From Pacificimonas pallii (GTDB lineage: Bacteria > Pseudomonadota > Alphaproteobacteria > Sphingomonadales > Sphingomonadaceae), in contig NZ_JAGSPA010000003.1 in the NCBI RefSeq assembly GCF_019204005.1, forward strand, positions 1 to 64,000: DNA of 64,000 bases, given 5' to 3'. Of the stretch, positions 53,942 to 64,000 are shown in pieces. Within the stretch, counting starts at the first letter, position 1; each line of letters opens with the position of its first letter. The notes beneath the pieces were generated by a model. The model did not search any database. It was not told where the DNA came from and saw nothing but the letters and a program-made list of their open reading frames with translations. A program made the translations under genes and the position numbers.

Positions 53942-55071
53942 GCGGCGGCCCGCCGCTGCGCCTCTATGGCGTCATTGATCATGGCGGCAGCTCCTTCGAT
54001 GTCGGCCTGTGTCGTAAACCGCCCCCAGCCCATGCGCAGGCTGGCCTTTGCGAGAGGCCCCGAGAGCCCAAGCGCTTCAAGGACGTGGCTGGTCCGTCCT
54101 TTCGCACTGGCGCAGGCCGCGCCCGACGATATGGAAAGTCGGCGCAAGTCCGCGATCAGCCTTGCGCCATCAATATCGGCAAAGGCGATGTTGAGATTGC
54201 CATGCCAGCGCGAGGCCACGCTGCCATTGATGCGGTGCGGATGCGGCAGGAGTGACGTCATGATGTTCCACATTTTTTCTGCATGCTCAGCGTCTTCCCG
54301 CATTCGCCCGGACGAGATTTCCGCCGCTTTGCCAAGCCCCGCAATCAGCGCAGGAGCAAGCGTACCGGATCTCAGACCATCGCCCTCCTGGCCGCCGCCA
54401 TGCATTTGCGGCGACAAAGTCACGCCGGGCCTGACGATCAGGGCCCCGATCCCTTTTGGCCCGTAGATTTTGTGGCCGCTCACGCTCATCAGGTCGATGT
54501 GCATGGCCTCGACATCCAGCGGAATCTTGCCAAAACCCTGCGCGGCGTCGGTATGAAATAACGCCCCTGCGGCCCGCGCGCGCGCGCCAATGGCCTGAAG
54601 CGGCTGGATAACGCCAATCTCGTTGTTCACCGCCATCACGGACACCAGCGCGACATCGTCGCCAAGTGCCGCGCCGAGCGCATCAAGCGACAGAAGTCCG
54701 CCCGCATCCACTGGCAGCACGGTCAGTTCATAGCCCTGCCGCTTCAGCCAATGCGCGCTTTCCAGCACGCAGCTATGTTCAGTGGCGACGGTGACCAGCC
54801 GGTTACGCCCCGCGGGCGCCGCCTGCATCGCGCCCTTCAGCGCCAGATTGTTCGCCTCGGTTGCGCCGGAGGTGAAGATACAGCCTTCGGAAGCAGCACC
54901 AATCAGACCCGCCACCTGGTTTCGCGCCACGTCGATGATCGCCCCGGCCTGCCATCCAGCGCGATGATCCGAATGCGGATTCGCGAAATATGTTTCCCAA
55001 TAGGGCTGCATGGCGTTCAGCACGCCGGGATCGACAGGCGTCGAGGCCTGATAGTCGAGATATATGCTCAT
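53938..55071 (-). CDS. Cysteine desulfurase (copy 1)
   Basis: A 377-residue PLP enzyme from the ATG in MSIYLDYQASTPVDPG. It contains FTSGATEANNLALKGAM, the PLP Lys in SVSGHKIYGPKGIGAL, and the active-site Cys in SSGAACASAKGRTSHVL. It takes sulfur from cysteine for iron-sulfur clusters or tRNA thiolation. Group I length and loop suggest IscS/NifS type. It overlaps copy 2 upstream and the ferredoxin downstream by four bases each. Confidence 0.93.
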   Translation of the reverse strand: MSIYLDYQASTPVDPGVLNAMQPYWETYFANPHSDHRAGWQAGAIIDVARNQVAGLIGAASEGCIFTSGATEANNLALKGAMQAAPAGRNRLVTVATEHSCVLESAHWLKRQGYELTVLPVDAGGLLSLDALGAALGDDVALVSVMAVNNEIGVIQPLQAIGARARAAGALFHTDAAQGFGKIPLDVEAMHIDLMSVSGHKIYGPKGIGALIVRPGVTLSPQMHGGGQEGDGLRSGTLAPALIAGLGKAAEISSGRMREDAEHAEKMWNIMTSLLPHPHRINGSVASRWHGNLNIAFADIDGARLIADLRRLSISSGAACASAKGRTSHVLEALGLSGPLAKASLRMGWGRFTTQADIEGAAAMINDAIEAQRRAAA

Positions 55072-56150
55072 GCCGCTTTCCGCCGCGCCGCCAGTCGCTC
55101 CCAGATATCGCAAAATGCGTCGACATGGGCGTCGGTGGTGGACCAGCCAGTGCTGACCCGAATGGCCTCCGCCGCTTCCGCCTCGGCAATGCCCATGGCC
55201 CGCAGCACGTGGCTGGCGGCAACTTTGCCAGAGGAACAGGCCGCGCCGGACGATACGGCAATGCCCGCCATATCGAAGTGGATAAGCTGCATCGCCGCCT
55301 GCGCGCCCGGCATGCGGATCATGCTGGTCGTCGGCAGGCGCTCGGCATCGGCAGCAAAGACATGTGCGCCGGCAGCGCGAAGGCGCGTCTCCAGCCTGTC
55401 ACGCCGTGCCGCAGCGTCATTCAGCCAGCCGCGACGACAGGCGGACACAGCCGCGGCGAAACCGGCAATGCCGGGAAGGTTTTCAGTGCCGCCGCGCTGT
55501 CCGCGCTCCTGACCGCCTCCTTTCTGAAGGGCGGAGAGTCCCGTCGCACAGCGGGCGATCAGCGCGCCCGTTCCCGGCGGGCCGCCAAGCTTGTGCGCCG
55601 AAACGGCGAGGAAATCCGCAGGCGGCAGGGGCATTTTCCCCGCGGTCTGTACCGCATCGACGAACAGCTTGCCGCCGGTTGCGTTGACCAGTTCGTATAT
55701 CTGCGCAATCGGCTGGATCGCGCCGGTTTCATTATTGGCATGCATCACGCCAACCAGGGCTGGCCGGCCATCCAGCAGCGCTTCGAGCGCACGGAGATCG
55801 ACGGTCCCGTTAGCATTGACAGGAACCCGCGCGGCATCCGGCGCCGCCGCCAGCACGGCGCTGTGCTCGATTTCGGACACGAAGCGGCGGTCTGCGGCGA
55901 CGCCCTGCATGGCAAGCGATGCGGCTTCCGTACCTCCGCTGGTGAAGATCAACTGGTCGGGCAACGCCCCCAGCCCCGCCGCAATCTCCTCGCGCGCGGT
56001 TTCCAAAGCGCCGCGCGCGCCGCGCCCGGGAGCGTGAACAGACGAAGGATTGGCCCAGTTCACCGCCGCATCCCGCATGGCATCGACCGCTTCGGCGCGC
56101 ATGGGCGCGGTGGCGTTCCAATCGAGATATATGTGTTCATTGCGCGACAA
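55068..56150 (-). CDS. Cysteine desulfurase (copy 2)
   Basis: A second desulfurase of about 360 residues, well diverged from copy 1. It has IYLDWNATAPMRAEA, FTSGGTEAASLAMQG, the PLP Lys in AVSAHKLGGPPGTGAL and the active-site Cys in SSGAACSSGKVAASHVL. The frame is open further back to an ATG at 56261, but that would overlap the divergent hydrolase gene. TTG at 56150 lies right before the conserved start, so it is chosen. First gene of the desulfurase–desulfurase–ferredoxin operon. Confidence 0.9.
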   Translation of the reverse strand: MSRNEHIYLDWNATAPMRAEAVDAMRDAAVNWANPSSVHAPGRGARGALETAREEIAAGLGALPDQLIFTSGGTEAASLAMQGVAADRRFVSEIEHSAVLAAAPDAARVPVNANGTVDLRALEALLDGRPALVGVMHANNETGAIQPIAQIYELVNATGGKLFVDAVQTAGKMPLPPADFLAVSAHKLGGPPGTGALIARCATGLSALQKGGGQERGQRGGTENLPGIAGFAAAVSACRRGWLNDAAARRDRLETRLRAAGAHVFAADAERLPTTSMIRMPGAQAAMQLIHFDMAGIAVSSGAACSSGKVAASHVLRAMGIAEAEAAEAIRVSTGWSTTDAHVDAFCDIWERLAARRKAA

Positions 56151-56247
56151 GCGGGATTCCGTTGAGAATTGACGTGGTCTGCCTATATAGGCGCTCCTAC
56201 GCGCTCTGTGCGAACTCGTAAATTCCGGTCCCGAAAGCTTCGACAAT

Positions 56248-56892
56248 ATGCCTGAAGTCATTATTCCCGGCCCCGAGGGCCGTCTGGAAGGTCGTTACAC
56301 TCCTGGCCGCGCGCCGCGCGTTCCCGTTGCCATCATCCTGCACCCACATCCGGGAACCATGAATGACGCACTGACGCTGGCGATGTACAATAGTTTCACG
56401 CGGCGCGGCTTTGCGACGCTGCGATTCAATTTTCGCGGTATCGGCAAAAGCCAGGGCGAATTCGACAATGGCATTGGCGAGCTATCCGACGCCGCCAGCG
56501 CGCTTGACTGGGTACAGCAGTTTAACCCGGAGGCGCCCTTCACCTGGGTCGGCGGCTTTGCTTTCGGGGCTTGGATCGGCATGCAGCTTCTGATGCGCCG
56601 CCCGGAGATTCGCGGTTTTCTGTCACTGGCTCCCCCCGCGAACCTTTATGATTTCGGATTTCTCGCCCCCTGCCCGTCGTCGGGCCTGATTCTGAACGGC
56701 GCATCCGACGAAGTCGTGACGACCGGCGGCGTGCAGAAGCTGGTCGACAAGCTGAAAACCCAGAAGCACATCACGATCACGCATCAGGTGATGGACGGTG
56801 CCGGCTACGGCTTCCCGGGGCGTCATGACGAAGTGATGGCCATCGTGGATCACTATGTCGACATGCGCCTTTCAACCGACTTGGCGCGCTAG
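56248..56892 (+). CDS. Alpha/beta hydrolase fold protein lacking catalytic Ser
   Basis: A 214-residue protein of the COG2945 alpha/beta hydrolase family (PEVIIPGPEGRLEGRY, ATLRFNFRGIGKSQGEFD, LLMRRPEIRGFLSLAPPANLYDF). The nucleophile elbow, usually GFSFGA in relatives I recall, reads GGFAFGAW here, so Ala replaces the Ser. The usual GADHFF with the catalytic His reads GAGYGFPGRHDE, so that His is also missing. The acid (NGASDEVV) remains. The HPHP loop is shorter than usual. It may be a pseudoenzyme. It is divergent from the desulfurase operon, where such genes are often found in alphaproteobacteria. Confidence 0.85.
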   Translation: MPEVIIPGPEGRLEGRYTPGRAPRVPVAIILHPHPGTMNDALTLAMYNSFTRRGFATLRFNFRGIGKSQGEFDNGIGELSDAASALDWVQQFNPEAPFTWVGGFAFGAWIGMQLLMRRPEIRGFLSLAPPANLYDFGFLAPCPSSGLILNGASDEVVTTGGVQKLVDKLKTQKHITITHQVMDGAGYGFPGRHDEVMAIVDHYVDMRLSTDLAR

Positions 56893-56899
56893 GCCCGGA

Positions 56900-57979
56900 T
56901 CAGGCGCGGTGTAAAGTACCGCCGATAACCGGTTCGGAAGGGCCGCTAATCTCGGGAAAACTGGTCGGAAGGCCGCGCAGGTGCCGCACGGCCATCCACG
57001 CAAAGCCTTCCGCCTCCAGCGCATCGCCGTTCCAGCCTACGCTCTCCACCGGAGCAACATCGATCCCTGCGCGCGCGGCGATCATCCGCATCAACAGCGG
57101 ATTATGCCGCCCGCCGCCCGTAACGAGCAGCCGCTGCGGTCGCTGGGGGACATGCGCCAAGGCAAGCGCCACGGTTTCCGCAGTGAACGCCGTCAGGGTC
57201 GCCGCGCCATCGGCGGCACTCAGCCCGCGCGTCGCACCCGTTGAAAAATCCAGCCGGTCGAGTGATTTCGGCGGCGGCCGGTCGAACCATTCGAGGTCGA
57301 GCATGTTCGCGAGCACATCCTGGTGCACCGCCCCTGCCCCCGCGATCCGCCCGCCATCGTCATAGGGTACACCCGACATAACCCTTACCCAATCGTCGAT
57401 CAGGGCGTTGCCGGGACCGGTGTCAAAGGCGATCAGCGCGCCGTCATCCCCCAGCCATGTCAGATTGCCGACACCGCCAAGGTTGAGGACGCCAAGTGGT
57501 CTGCCGAGCGCTTCTGCCCGCGCGCGGTGATAGGCTGGCAGTAGCGGCGCGCCCTCACCCCCGGCGGCGACATCGGCACTGCGCAAGTCATCGACGACAT
57601 CAATCCGTGTCAGCTGCGCCAGGACCGCGCCGTCACCGATCTGCCATGTCCAGCCCCGATCGGGACGATGGGCCACGGTCTGGCCATGAAACCCAATAAT
57701 ATCCGCCTGTTCACCGAGTTTCTTCACAGCTTCGGTATGAAGTAAGGTCAGCCTTCTTGCCAGCGCGTCAAACGGAGCGCCCCTCCTGGGCGCATCGGCC
57801 GCCAACGCCGCTTCCACGGCGCCGCGAATCTCGGACCGGACCGCTTCGTCATAATCCAGGCTGATGGCAGCGAGCGGCTGGATATGTGCCTCTCCGTCCG
57901 TTTCGATAAGGGCGGCATCGATTCCGTCCATCGACGTTCCGGACATCAGGCCGATGGCCCGGTAAAGGCGGCTACTCAT
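56900..57979 (-). CDS. anmK: Anhydro-N-acetylmuramic acid kinase
   Basis: AnmK of 359 residues, which phosphorylates and opens anhydro-MurNAc in peptidoglycan recycling. The N-terminal [60 protein letters not shown] and [14 protein letters not shown] are diagnostic. It complements nagZ at 16.7 kb. Divergent from tyrS with about 30 bases between starts. Confidence 0.94.
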   Translation of the reverse strand: MSSRLYRAIGLMSGTSMDGIDAALIETDGEAHIQPLAAISLDYDEAVRSEIRGAVEAALAADAPRRGAPFDALARRLTLLHTEAVKKLGEQADIIGFHGQTVAHRPDRGWTWQIGDGAVLAQLTRIDVVDDLRSADVAAGGEGAPLLPAYHRARAEALGRPLGVLNLGGVGNLTWLGDDGALIAFDTGPGNALIDDWVRVMSGVPYDDGGRIAGAGAVHQDVLANMLDLEWFDRPPPKSLDRLDFSTGATRGLSAADGAATLTAFTAETVALALAHVPQRPQRLLVTGGGRHNPLLMRMIAARAGIDVAPVESVGWNGDALEAEGFAWMAVRHLRGLPTSFPEISGPSEPVIGGTLHRA

Positions 57980-58011
57980 GTTGCGAACCCCATGCTAAGC
58001 GCGCCGCCATC

Positions 58012-59235
58012 ATGACGACATATTCCTCAAGCCTTTTAAACATGCTCAGTGAGCGCGGCTACATCCACCAGATCACCGATGCCGAGGGTCTGGACGAGAG
58101 AGCCGCCGCTGCGCCGATCACGGCCTATATCGGCTTCGACGCGACCGCGCCGTCCTTGCATATTGGCAGCCTCGTTCAGATCATGATGCTACGGCGGCTG
58201 CAACAGACAGGTCACAAGCCCATCGTTTTGATGGGGGGCGGCACGACGAAGGTGGGCGATCCATCCGGAAAGGACGAATCGCGGCGCATGTTGGACGACA
58301 GCGGTATCGACGCGAACATTGCGTCGATCCGCGCCGTGTTCGAGCGCTTCCTGACATTCGGTGACGGCCCGGCCGACGCCATGATGGTGAATAATGACGA
58401 CTGGCTGTCGAAGCTGGAATACATCCCCTTCCTGCGGGATATCGGCAAGCATTTCACCATAAACCGCATGATGACGTTCGACAGTGTCAAGCTGCGCCTT
58501 GAGCGCGAACAGCCGCTGACCTTTCTGGAATTCAACTACATGATCCTGCAGGGATATGATTTCCTGGAACTGTTCCGTCAATATGATTGCGTTTTGCAGA
58601 TGGGTGGCAGCGATCAGTGGGGCAATATCGTCAATGGGATGGAACTGGTCCGGCGCGTTGAATCCGGCCAGTCATTCGGCCTGACAACACCATTGATCAC
58701 GACCGCGGACGGTAAGAAGATGGGAAAGACGGAGACGGGCGCGATCTGGCTTAACGAAGCCCAGCTGCCAAGCTACGATTACTGGCAATTCTGGCGCAAT
58801 ACCCAGGATGCCGACGTCGGCCGCTTCCTGCGCCTGTTCACCGACCTTCCCCTCGGCGAGATCGCGAAGCTGGAAGCTGCGGAAGGCGCGGACATCAACG
58901 GCGCAAAAGAAATCCTGGCGAATGAGGCCACGGCCCTTTGCCGCGGAGCGGATGCCGCCGCGAGTGCGTCGGCGACCGCGAAGGAGACTTTTGCGGGGGG
59001 AGGAGCCGGAGACGACCTTCCCACGCTGACCGTCGAGACTGAAATCAGCATTGTCGATGCGCTTATCGGCATTGGCTTTGCCGCATCCAAGGGAGAGGCG
59101 CGGCGCCTGATCAAGGGCGGCGGTGCCCGCGTCGATGGCGAGCAGGTTCGCGATGAAACCAGCTTGGTGGGGACCTCCGCCGAAACGCGCATTTCCGCAG
59201 GCAAAAAACGACACGGCGTGCTATTGCGGCGTTAG
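58012..59235 (+). CDS. tyrS: Tyrosyl-tRNA synthetase
   Basis: TyrS of 407 residues. The HIGH-type motif is in [20 protein letters not shown], the Tyr pocket includes YIGFDATA and [24 protein letters not shown] is diagnostic, and [12 protein letters not shown] is the KMSKS equivalent. The C-terminal S4 domain ([21 protein letters not shown]) is intact. The divergent anmK neighbour is a common arrangement. Confidence 0.96.
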   Translation: MTTYSSSLLNMLSERGYIHQITDAEGLDERAAAAPITAYIGFDATAPSLHIGSLVQIMMLRRLQQTGHKPIVLMGGGTTKVGDPSGKDESRRMLDDSGIDANIASIRAVFERFLTFGDGPADAMMVNNDDWLSKLEYIPFLRDIGKHFTINRMMTFDSVKLRLEREQPLTFLEFNYMILQGYDFLELFRQYDCVLQMGGSDQWGNIVNGMELVRRVESGQSFGLTTPLITTADGKKMGKTETGAIWLNEAQLPSYDYWQFWRNTQDADVGRFLRLFTDLPLGEIAKLEAAEGADINGAKEILANEATALCRGADAAASASATAKETFAGGGAGDDLPTLTVETEISIVDALIGIGFAASKGEARRLIKGGGARVDGEQVRDETSLVGTSAETRISAGKKRHGVLLRR

Positions 59236-59363
59236 TATGTCCGCTTCCGGGTTGGAACTTTATGTAAATGCGGTTAATTAATTATGCAGTAGCCCGGTAA
59301 TATTTTGGCCGATGCGGTCTTCAGCGCATCACCCGATCAACCTCTGCGCTATTCGGTCCTGCC

Positions 59364-60689
59364 ATGTATTTTCGAAAGGATGTCAGCACAGTCGTGAACA
59401 TGCTGACGCTTCCCACGCGGCCCGTTTTGCGGCCATTCGGCTTGTTTCAATCGCCAGGAGCCCAGGTTCTTGGCGGTATACTTGTCGCTGTCCTGCTGCC
59501 GTGGCTTGTGGCCGGTCTGATCAAGCCTGGCGCTATGCTTAGCGACAATGAGACGATGACGGCAATGGGATGTGCCGCCGCGCTCATGATCGGCATCTAT
59601 ATTTTCCGCCGGTTTGACCTGTTTCCCGGCGTGCGGCGTTTCGCTTATGTCATCCCCAGCTTCATGACCAGCTATGCGATTGTCTTCGCGGTCTTTTTCT
59701 TTCTGCGGCTGGACTACACCCGGCTCATGTTCGTGTTGAGCTTCATGGGGTCGATCAGTCTGTTCGTCATGGTATGCCGCTATTCGCGCGCCTCCACGAG
59801 CCAGCGTTTCTACATCGTTCCCTTCGGCAATATTCAGTGGCTCCGCGAACGTGGCGACCTTGACAAGCTGTTTCTTCAGGAGCCCTATTTCCCCGGCGAA
59901 CCCAATGCCATACTGGTTGCCGATCTGCGCGCCGACCACGGCGAGATGTGGGAGCGCTTCATCGCCAAGGTCGCGATTGCGGGCTTTCCGGTCTATCACA
60001 CGAAACAGCTCCGCGAATCTCTCGAAGGGCGCGTCGAGATTGAACATCTGTCAGAGAATAGTTTCGGTTCGCTGCTGCCAAATCTGAATTACCGGAATAT
60101 CAAGCGCGGCTGCGACCTGCTGGCGGCAGCCTGCCTTTTGCCCCTCGTCGCCATCAGTTTCGTGATTGTGGGGCCGCTGATCAAAATGTCGTCACCCGGT
60201 CCCATTTTGTTTCGCCAGAACCGGGTCGGATTTCGCGGGCGGCAGTTTTCCGTACTGAAATATCGCACAATGACGTGGCAGCCAGAGCCAAATAGTGACG
60301 ACGACAGGATCGAGGCCGCGAAGACCAAGACCAACGACGTTCGCGTGACGAAGCTCGGCAAGGTCCTGCGCCGCACGCGGATCGACGAAATTCCGCAGAT
60401 CCTCAACGTCCTGATGGGTCAGATGAGCTTCATCGGGCCGCGTCCGGAGGCCGTTCCGCTCGCCGAATATTACGAGGAGCGCCTGTCACATTATAATTAT
60501 CGGCACATCGTTCGGCCGGGGATCAGCGGCTGGGCGCAGATCAATCAGGGTCACGTGGCGGAACTCAACGAAGTGCAGGAAAAGCTGCACTATGACTTCT
60601 ACTATATCAAGCACTTCTCCGCGTGGCTTGATATGGTGATTGCCCTTCGTACGCTTGCGACCATGGCCACGGGATTCGGTTCAAAATAA
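59364..60689 (+). CDS. Undecaprenyl-phosphate sugar phosphotransferase (exopolysaccharide initiating)
   Basis: A 441-residue polyprenyl-phosphate hexose-1-phosphate transferase. Four or so N-terminal transmembrane helices (about 30–130), a soluble CoA-binding-like domain, a fifth helix (about 250–275, LLAAACLLPLVAISFVIVG), and the bacterial sugar transferase domain: MSSPGPILFRQNRVGFRGRQF, LKYRTM, RRTRIDEIPQILNVL, GQMSFIGPRPEAVPL and VRPGISGWAQINQG. It starts repeat-unit assembly on undecaprenyl phosphate. It is apart from the export genes at 30–47 kb but may serve one of them. Confidence 0.92.
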   Translation: MYFRKDVSTVVNMLTLPTRPVLRPFGLFQSPGAQVLGGILVAVLLPWLVAGLIKPGAMLSDNETMTAMGCAAALMIGIYIFRRFDLFPGVRRFAYVIPSFMTSYAIVFAVFFFLRLDYTRLMFVLSFMGSISLFVMVCRYSRASTSQRFYIVPFGNIQWLRERGDLDKLFLQEPYFPGEPNAILVADLRADHGEMWERFIAKVAIAGFPVYHTKQLRESLEGRVEIEHLSENSFGSLLPNLNYRNIKRGCDLLAAACLLPLVAISFVIVGPLIKMSSPGPILFRQNRVGFRGRQFSVLKYRTMTWQPEPNSDDDRIEAAKTKTNDVRVTKLGKVLRRTRIDEIPQILNVLMGQMSFIGPRPEAVPLAEYYEERLSHYNYRHIVRPGISGWAQINQGHVAELNEVQEKLHYDFYYIKHFSAWLDMVIALRTLATMATGFGSK

Positions 60690-60702
60690 GCCGTGGCGCG
60701 CG

Positions 60703-62775
<2,073 letters not shown>

Positions 62776-62791
62776 ATCTAGGTCCCCTTAT

Positions 62792-63100
62792 GTGAATACC
62801 GAAACCCAGACACAAGATGATCCGCTGGCCGCGCGCCGCAGACGCCTGAAATTTCGTTCCTGGCACAGGGGAACGAAAGAGGCCGACCTGCTGATCGGTG
62901 GTTTTTGCGACCGGCATTTGAACAGCTGGGGTGAGGACATGATTGCGTGGTACGAGTCTCTTCTGGAAGAACAGGATGTCGACATCATGGCCTGGGCAAT
63001 CGGCACGCAGCCTGTACCTGAACGCTTTCAGGGCGCCGCGATGGATGCCATGAAGGTCCTCGATTACATTCCCATGCCCGAAAAGAGCGCGAAAACTTGA
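62792..63100 (+). CDS. sdhE: Succinate dehydrogenase flavinylation factor SdhE
   Basis: A 102-residue protein that helps attach FAD to the succinate dehydrogenase flavoprotein. The GTG at 62792 is the fitting start (NTETQTQDDPLAARRRRLKF). The RGxxE motif is in WHRGTKEADLLIGGF, and the C-terminal WYESLLEEQDVDIMAWAIG is typical. The frame is open upstream but overlaps the start of recG. It is followed at once by mfd. Confidence 0.94.
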   Translation: MNTETQTQDDPLAARRRRLKFRSWHRGTKEADLLIGGFCDRHLNSWGEDMIAWYESLLEEQDVDIMAWAIGTQPVPERFQGAAMDAMKVLDYIPMPEKSAKT

Positions 63101-63111
63101 AGCAGATCCAG

Positions 63112-64000
63112 ATGATTGCCGCGGCATCGTCGCCACTTGCAATCGGCGGTGTCCCGGGCGGCTATCTCCCTCTCCTGATGGCGGAACTCGCCCGCACGGC
63201 GGCCTCATCGGGCGGACGCACAATCTTCGTTGCGCCCGATGACATGGCAGCCAGCAACCTTGCCGACGCGGCCATCTTTTTCGCGCCTGAGCTTTCGGTC
63301 ATCCAGCTGCCCGCGTGGGATTCGCTGCCTTATGACCGTGCCTCTCCGTCGCTGAAGGTCGGCGCCGATCGTGTCGCAGCTCTCGCCGCGCTCTTTGAGA
63401 GGACCAGGGGCCCGGAGCTGGTGGTCACGACGGTCAACGCCCTCACCCAGCGCACGCTTACCCCGGATCGGGTGCGCGAACTTACCATCACGCTCGCCGC
63501 GGGCGAGACCATCGAACCGGCCGCCCTTGCAGAGCGTCTGGCGGCAAATGGTTTCACGCGCACCGACACGGTGCTGGAACCCGGCGAGTTCGCGATACGC
63601 GGCGGCATTGTCGACCTGTTCCCAGGCGGCCGGGAGCACGGCCTGCGCCTCGATTTTTTCGGTGATGAGATCGAATCCCTGCGCGCCTTCGATCCGGGCA
63701 GCCAGCGAACGATCGGCGACGCCGATGCCCTGACGCTGCGTCCGGTCAGCGAAGTCCTGCTGACCGATGCGGCCGTCACGCGCTTTCGCAAGGCCTATGT
63801 TGAACGGTTTGGCGGATCGTCGACGGGAGATCCGCTGTATCAGGCGGTCAGCGAACGCCGCCGTCTCGCCGGCATGGAAAACTGGCTGCCCCTGCTCGAA
63901 GAAAAGCTGGGAACGGTTTTCGACCTTTTGGGCAGTAATGACGTCATCATTGCCGACGAAGGTGACGCCATGGCTGCCAGCCAGCGTTTCGAGGCAATTC
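63112..64000 (+). CDS. mfd: Transcription-repair coupling factor, 5' part (runs off window)
   Basis: The first 296 residues of Mfd; the frame is open to the window end. It carries the UvrB-homologous N-terminal module: LAIGGVPGGYLPLLMAEL, VIQLPAWDSLPYDRASPS (typical of UvrB and Mfd), VVTTVNALTQRTL, RTDTVLEPGEFAIRGGIVDLF and GLRLDFFGDEIESLRAFDP. It lacks an ATP-binding Walker A in this region, as expected for Mfd. A TTG at 63097 that overlaps the sdhE stop (TTGA) is an alternative start. Confidence 0.95.
   Translation, partial: MIAAASSPLAIGGVPGGYLPLLMAELARTAASSGGRTIFVAPDDMAASNLADAAIFFAPELSVIQLPAWDSLPYDRASPSLKVGADRVAALAALFERTRGPELVVTTVNALTQRTLTPDRVRELTITLAAGETIEPAALAERLAANGFTRTDTVLEPGEFAIRGGIVDLFPGGREHGLRLDFFGDEIESLRAFDPGSQRTIGDADALTLRPVSEVLLTDAAVTRFRKAYVERFGGSSTGDPLYQAVSERRRLAGMENWLPLLEEKLGTVFDLLGSNDVIIADEGDAMAASQRFEAI

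Overview
The window looks like chromosomal DNA of a GC-rich alphaproteobacterium, most likely of the Sphingomonadales. This is an inference from the kinds of protein encoded, the argS–SPOR–nagZ–scpA–scpB order, a WalW-type deacetylase, a PEP-CTERM-type surface protein, and the tRNA sequences. No rRNA, CRISPR array, complete insertion sequence or prophage was seen. Four tRNA genes are present: Gly-CCC, Pro-CGG, a CAT-anticodon tRNA that is probably Ile2, and Gln-TTG.

Layout. 0.1–2.8 kb: a 7TMR-DISM sensor kinase and a divergent LuxR-type response regulator. 2.9–7.3 kb: an accessory four-gene operon with a PEP-CTERM-like secreted protein followed by three proteins I cannot place in any family. 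The first and third of these are paralogues with a membrane segment, and all three carry one or more copies of a short helix-turn-helix-like motif. 7.3–8.1 kb: a non-coding stretch with a probable insertion-sequence remnant. 8.1–11.8 kb: a secreted alpha/beta hydrolase and a PepSY–regulator–kinase set. 11.9–20.3 kb: an ABC-F ATPase, a thiolase, and the scpB-scpA-nagZ-SPOR-argS block. 20.6–24.1 kb: small proteins, an S24 (LexA/CI-like) regulator surrounded by repeated CACCAT/ATGGTG operator-like palindromes, and a ferredoxin reductase. 24.1–30.2 kb: a cyclophilin, a crotonase, a secreted caspase-like protein, a lipoprotein and a third two-component pair.

30.4–47.5 kb is rich in surface-polysaccharide and export genes: WalW-like deacetylase, Wza-like lipoprotein, KpsT-like ATPase, CMP-Kdo synthesis genes (kdsB-kdsA) placed directly behind a type I secretion operon (tolC-like, ABC, hlyD-like), then a UDP-sugar epimerase, a YdcF protein, a UDP-sugar dehydrogenase and a large SLBB export protein. 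An initiating sugar transferase lies apart at 59.4–60.7 kb. The rest is housekeeping: ilvE, a MarR regulator, proC, indolepyruvate oxidoreductase, two tandem cysteine desulfurases with a ferredoxin, anmK, tyrS, recG, sdhE and the 5' part of mfd, which runs off the window.

The best candidate for an undescribed system is the 2.9–7.3 kb operon. Other points of note are a kdsB frame with no standard start codon, an alpha/beta hydrolase that has lost its nucleophile and probably its histidine, and the operator array around the S24 regulator.
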